Shown here piece by piece: positions 60,637 to 64,000 of a DNA stretch of 64,000 nt (positions are counted from its first letter, which is position 1; every line of letters begins with the position of its first letter). Below the pieces are notes generated by a model. It did not search any database. It saw nothing but the letters and a program-made list of their open reading frames with translations, and was not told the origin of the DNA. Location: positions 1,488,001 to 1,552,000 of the forward strand of contig NZ_CP070353.1 of assembly GCF_016919405.1 (NCBI RefSeq). The letters are read 5' to 3'. The stretch comes from Ensifer sp. PDNC004. GTDB lineage: Bacteria; Pseudomonadota; Alphaproteobacteria; Rhizobiales; Rhizobiaceae. Position numbers and translations under genes: made by a program.

Positions 60637-60930
60637 TTAGGGCGTCGATCCTTCTGCGCCCGAACCACCGCCGGTATCGGGATTCGAACTCGGTGCCCCC
60701 GTATCGCCGTTGGAATTGGCGGTGCCGGTATCCGGGTTGGAGCTCGCAGCACCGGTATCCGGGTTGGAACTCGCCGTGCCGGTATCACCCGATGAGCCGG
60801 TAGGCTGGCCCGGAACGAGGATGACGGCGTCGTCGGCACGGGCGGTGCCGGACGTCGAAATGACCGGCATTGCCGTCAGGGTCGAAAGCCCGAGCAACGA
60901 CGCGGCAAAAATCTTCGAAAGCGTCTTCAT
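60637..60930 (-). CDS. Small exported protein with SNPDTG repeats
   Basis: 97 residues. A signal peptide (MKTLSKIFAASLLGL...) ends near SGTARADD, leaving about 65 residues. Those contain four near-tandem units of 10-11 residues around SNPDTGT / SNPDTGA / SNGDTGA / SNPDTGG, rich in Gly, Ser, Thr and Asp and with no cysteine. This looks like a flexible extracellular or cell-surface segment. GGAGGA lies about 7 bases before the ATG, a very strong site. Position at the end of the polysaccharide cluster suggests, but does not prove, a matrix or envelope role. Function unknown. Confidence 0.85.
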   Translation of the reverse strand: MKTLSKIFAASLLGLSTLTAMPVISTSGTARADDAVILVPGQPTGSSGDTGTASSNPDTGAASSNPDTGTANSNGDTGAPSSNPDTGGGSGAEGSTP

Positions 60931-61250
60931 TCCATTTCCTCCTTTGGCAGGCAGGCGCCCGCCATAAGGCCATTCCATCACTTTCGCGAGGACGGCGATC
61001 GGCCCCAGCCGCGTGGACCATCGCACCGGAACTAGGCATTTTAGCGATTTCGGATGAGCGATAAATTTTATGCGTTGCAACCAACGGGGGGCCGTGCGGT
61101 TTCGTGCGCCGATCACAGCCAAGTGCGACCCGAGCCGGGGCGATGCTGAGATAGCCCGTTACAAGGCCAAACTGAAGCTTGGAGCACCGGAGCCGGCAAG
61201 GAGACATCACGATTGCGGACGCCGCCGACAGAACTCCGGCTGGCCGAGTT
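60931..61250. other. Gene-free stretch upstream of the repeat protein
   Basis: 320 bases without a supportable gene, between the repeat-protein start and the GT8 stop. A patch near 61038-61080 is AT-rich for this genome and is the likely promoter zone of the repeat-protein gene, though no convincing -35/-10 pair is seen. Confidence 0.6.
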
Positions 61251-62114
61251 TCAGCGCTCGAAAAGTCTTCGGACGGAGTGCGTCAGCCGACTGATCCGCT
61301 TGTGCCAGCGCGACTTGAGACGCTTCTTTGCCCAAGGCGTCGCTTGCCGGTACTGCAAATACAGGGGCTGCGCCGGGTGCTGGCAACGAACGGAGTTGGG
61401 CTTGTCGTGCGTGAAATGGAAGATCGCCGGTTCGTCGGCATGCGAATGCAGGATCACATTCCAACGACGGTCGAGGGAAGCGAATTGCCCAGCGAGAGCG
61501 ATGTTCAAAGCGTCCTGATCGAAGAATTTCAGCCTTGCGGCCTGTGAACGGACAATATCGAGGCAGCGACTGGAAAGATCCCTCTTCAACCATTCCACAA
61601 TGTCGATCAGCAAAACGCCGGAATTCATCGTTCTCGTTCCGTCCGGAAGCTTCAGACGCGCATTGTCCTGGTTGGAAACGCCGCCGACAGCGGCCACCGG
61701 CATGCCGGACATATCCAGGTTCAGCAACGGACGCAGACTGTCGACCACGATCGTATCGGCGTCGAGATAGACGAGCCGCCCCTCCTTGCAGCCAAGGAGG
61801 TCTGGCAAGACAAGCCGGGTATAGATCGACCGGCTCCAGTTGCTGTTGGTCTTCAAGCCCTCGAATTGCCGAAGCGTTTCTTCGGACAATTCGAACAGCG
61901 TTAAGCGCAGGCGCCCGCCGCACTGTCTCAGATGCGATTTATCCTTGGGGGTCAGTCCGTCGCAGAAGACGGTGACGTTGACCTCGTCGACATCGCCATT
62001 CAGAGCCAGCGTATGCAACATCACTCCGGCGAACTCGACAAACCTGCGGTCCACGGAAGTGACGACAAAACACGCGCTTAAAGCCAAAGCCGATTCATCC
62101 GTTTCCGCACGCAT
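61251..62114 (-). CDS. Glycosyltransferase family 8
   Basis: 287 residues, GT-A fold. The DXD motif lies in LVYLDADTIVVDSL and the second family block in TMNSGVLLIDIVEWLK. GT8 enzymes add galactose, glucose or galacturonic acid, often to lipopolysaccharide core or glycans. ATG 62114 (MRAETDESAL) has GGGGGG about 4 bases upstream; ATG 62144 would add ten residues. It is on the opposite strand to the other GT genes, so it may be a separate addition to the cluster. Confidence 0.88.
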   Translation of the reverse strand: MRAETDESALALSACFVVTSVDRRFVEFAGVMLHTLALNGDVDEVNVTVFCDGLTPKDKSHLRQCGGRLRLTLFELSEETLRQFEGLKTNSNWSRSIYTRLVLPDLLGCKEGRLVYLDADTIVVDSLRPLLNLDMSGMPVAAVGGVSNQDNARLKLPDGTRTMNSGVLLIDIVEWLKRDLSSRCLDIVRSQAARLKFFDQDALNIALAGQFASLDRRWNVILHSHADEPAIFHFTHDKPNSVRCQHPAQPLYLQYRQATPWAKKRLKSRWHKRISRLTHSVRRLFER

Positions 62115-62270
62115 CAAGCCCCCCAAATCGTGCCAGGCCATCAAGACAATGCCCCGCTATTCGCCCATCCCTCACGGCAGGGCCGCCGAAGTGATCGGTC
62201 GCTAATCGAAAAGATGAAGGGAAATCGAAGTTCCTCGGGGGATTTCGGACATCAAAGCCGAAGGGGAAAA

Positions 62271-62347
<77 letters not shown>

Positions 62348-62744
62348 AACCGAGGAAACCCCTATATAACCAACGCTTAGAGCGCAAGCGGGAAAATGCG
62401 GCCTGGATCGAAAAAGGAACAAACGGCGTGGAAAAGTATGCTTGGGAGCCGAAAGTCCGACAGGACATTCCGCAAATTCACGGCATGGCATGGCCCCCGT
62501 GACGCGACTGCGGACAGAGAAAGCCCCTACCATCCGCGCGCCACTGGATGCCTGCGAGGTCCGATGCTGCGTGGCGACGAAAACACCGACCGCGCGTCCG
62601 GCTACGGAACCTTCACCAAAACGAGATCCCGTCGCTCGAAACTTGCTGCCTAACGCAACGTGAGCTTGCCATCATGGATGAATTGAGGGACAGTTTGATA
62701 CTGGCCCTTGAGGCCTGGAGCGTCTCCCCTTCTAGGAGAAAACC
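62348..62744. other. Intergenic stretch between tRNA-Pro and the small lipoprotein gene
   Basis: 397 bases without a supportable gene. The left end carries the tRNA-Pro promoter region; short open frames across the middle have no recognisable product. I see no clear RNA gene here, though a small RNA cannot be excluded by eye. Confidence 0.55.
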
Positions 62745-62909
62745 ATGCCTCTTAAGTCCCTTATGGCCCTCACCGCGCTTGTGCTTCTCACGCTCTCCGG
62801 CTGTGCGACCTCGGGTTCGACCAACACGACCTATGCGCAGTGGACAGGCCCCTACCCTGAGCCTGACGTCTCCGCGGCGAGCCCCGGCGGCTTCCGCATC
62901 TCCTACTGA
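62745..62909 (+). CDS. Small putative lipoprotein, 54 residues
   Basis: Short open frame with AGGAG 6 bases before the ATG. The first ~20 residues form a signal peptide with lipobox LTLSGC, so Cys20 would be lipidated. The ~35-residue mature part is Thr/Ser/Pro-rich (SGSTNTTYAQWTGPYPEPD) and ends GGFRISY. Nothing is known of its function; similar tiny lipoproteins are common in rhizobial envelopes. Confidence 0.75.
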   Translation: MPLKSLMALTALVLLTLSGCATSGSTNTTYAQWTGPYPEPDVSAASPGGFRISY

Positions 62910-63110
62910 CGCTTTTTCAAACGCTGTTGAGGATGGTCGCGCGAACGTCTTGCGGATAGGCGCGCATATGCTCCTCGCCGTCGGGTAGCGCGCCGACGGC
63001 ACAGGCGCCGTCTTGGTGACCGTATAAAAGATACTTGCGTCGAGACGGCTCGGCCGACATTCAGTCGGGCATCCGAAACCGGTCTTGATCGATCCTCTGG
63101 AATGGCTTTC

Positions 63111-63647
63111 TCAGCGCACCTGGTCGAGCAACCGCTTGCACTCCAGAAGGTCATAGAGCGCCTCCTGTAGCAGGGCGCGATCCTCCTTGCCCACGGACGA
63201 GGACTTTCCGAGAGAGATCTCGGGCACGTCGTCACTGCTGCCGCCGAAGGAGAAGAAGCGGCGGCTCGCGGGCGCCTTGGCGCGGCCAACGATCTGATCC
63301 TCCTCGGAAAGACCAGCCTTCGGCGGTGCGGGCTCTTCGTTGCTGGAGGCCGCAAGCGCCTCGACGGTCGCGAGATCGCCGCTCGCAATCGCCGCGACGA
63401 ACTTGTTGCCGTTGGTCTTCAGGAGCTTCTGAACGCCCTTGATCGTATAGCCGTGATCATAGAGCAGATGCCGGATGCCCTTCAAAAGGTCGACATCCTC
63501 CGGCCGGTAATACCGCCGGCCACCGCCGCGCTTCATCGGCTTGATCTGCTGGAAGCGGGTTTCCCAGAAACGCAGGACGTGCTGCGGCAGGTCGAGATCG
63601 TCAGCGACCTCGCTGATGGTGCGAAAAGCGTCCGGGCTCTTTTCCAT
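63111..63647 (-). CDS. MerR-family transcriptional regulator
   Basis: 178 residues. The N-terminal winged helix reads [20 protein letters not shown] and the wing [16 protein letters not shown], typical of MerR. The C-terminal half is Ser/Pro/Glu-rich with no cysteine cluster, so it is not a metal sensor; the ligand is unknown. ATG 63647 ([10 protein letters not shown]) has GGGAA upstream; the frame is open another 29 codons but unconserved. It follows ihfA, the usual order in rhizobia (fabH-ihfA-merR). Confidence 0.92.
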   Translation of the reverse strand: MEKSPDAFRTISEVADDLDLPQHVLRFWETRFQQIKPMKRGGGRRYYRPEDVDLLKGIRHLLYDHGYTIKGVQKLLKTNGNKFVAAIASGDLATVEALAASSNEEPAPPKAGLSEEDQIVGRAKAPASRRFFSFGGSSDDVPEISLGKSSSVGKEDRALLQEALYDLLECKRLLDQVR

Positions 63648-63787
63648 ATCGTTCCCAATCCATGCCATGCGACTCAGGCTCGAAAGCCGACAATGAGCCG
63701 ATACCGCGCCAATGATGGCACGAATCGGCTCCATTTCAACGGCTTATGGATGGGTTTTCAACCACATTTGTGGCTGTCGTCTGGCGT

Positions 63788-64000
63788 TCACGAAACGGGA
63801 GACACCGGTTTCTGCTTGGCCCTGCGGCCCAGATGCGCCTTCAGCACGCGCTGCTTCAGGACGTTCGACGCCTTGAAGGTCATCACGCGCCGGGGCGAAA
63901 TCGGCACTTCCTCACCGGTTTTCGGGTTTCTCCCGATACGTTCGTTCTTGTCGCGGACCTGGAAGGTCGCGAAAGAGGACAGCTTCACACTCTCGCCACG
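63788..64000 (-). CDS. ihfA: Integration host factor subunit alpha, 5' part cut off
   Basis: The last 70 codons of an HU/IHF-family protein; the N-terminus lies beyond position 64000. The visible part has the saddle and arm [20 protein letters not shown] followed by [17 protein letters not shown] and ends with a basic Lys/Arg tail ([13 protein letters not shown]). [25 protein letters not shown] distinguishes IHF-alpha from HU in this window. It bends DNA at specific sites as a heterodimer with IHF-beta. It lies 140 bases before the merR-type gene. Confidence 0.95.
   Translation of the reverse strand, partial: RGESVKLSSFATFQVRDKNERIGRNPKTGEEVPISPRRVMTFKASNVLKQRVLKAHLGRRAKQKPVSPVS

Overview
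The window reads as chromosomal DNA of an alphaproteobacterium of the order Rhizobiales, most likely Sinorhizobium/Ensifer. The basis is high GC with strong GC3 bias, a 14-subunit nuo operon with rhizobial extra genes, the order clpP-clpX-lon-hupB, the neighbourhood metY / rplM-rpsI / phhA / argC / ctaA, a chromosomal polysaccharide cluster next to it, and an ihfA-merR pair at the right edge. From memory this order matches the S. meliloti chromosome around SMc01785-SMc01925; I could not check that here. No integrase, transposase, phage gene or CRISPR array was seen, so this is mostly core genome.

Layout. 1-15014 (minus strand): complex I operon nuoA-B-C-D-(secreted 85-aa protein)-E-F-(216-aa helix-hairpin-helix protein)-G-H-I-J-K-L-M-N; nuoN is cut by the window edge. 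15314-16075: two tRNA-Asp copies and one tRNA-Val. 16301-21521: a cupin protein and a YhaN/YhaO-like pair (SMC-like ATPase plus nuclease). 21901-26735: a chemoreceptor, a MarR regulator and a large exported phytase-like propeller protein. 26815-27996: a DMT transporter under an FMN riboswitch (RibN-type riboflavin importer). 28123-33617: HU protein, Lon, ClpX and ClpP. 33905-36341: phospholipase D-like protein and EEP-family phosphodiesterase. 36501-42782: VOC protein, cytochrome P450, cupin, MetY, CoA-binding protein, EamA transporter and enoyl-CoA hydratase. 42950-50908: thioesterase, L13 and S9, a monooxygenase-like protein, Lrp regulator divergent from phenylalanine hydroxylase, an agmatinase/arginase-family enzyme, ArgC, heme A synthase, DUF2842 protein and metallophosphoesterase. 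51049-62114: polysaccharide cluster (GNAT/FemAB-like protein, Wzc-like co-polymerase with a degenerate kinase domain, Wza-like lipoprotein, two GT4 enzymes, WcaJ-type initiating transferase, Wzy/WaaL-like polymerase, a repeat-containing secreted protein, a GT8 enzyme). 62271-64000: tRNA-Pro, small lipoprotein, MerR regulator and partial IHF-alpha.

How the parts work together. Complex I feeds electrons to quinone, and heme A synthase supports the aa3-type terminal oxidase. ClpP/ClpX/Lon form a proteolysis block with heat-shock-like promoters. The polysaccharide cluster encodes initiation (WcaJ type), chain extension, polymerisation and export of a Wzx/Wzy-type surface polymer but has no flippase; its closest described counterpart is probably the rhizobial unipolar polysaccharide locus.

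The items most worth following up are: the HhH domain shared by NuoE and the protein encoded between nuoF and nuoG; the degenerate Wzc kinase domain; the structured rplM leader; a perfect 15-bp palindrome between clpP and clpX; and two hairpins between nuoI and nuoJ. I found no convincing wholly new multi-gene system.
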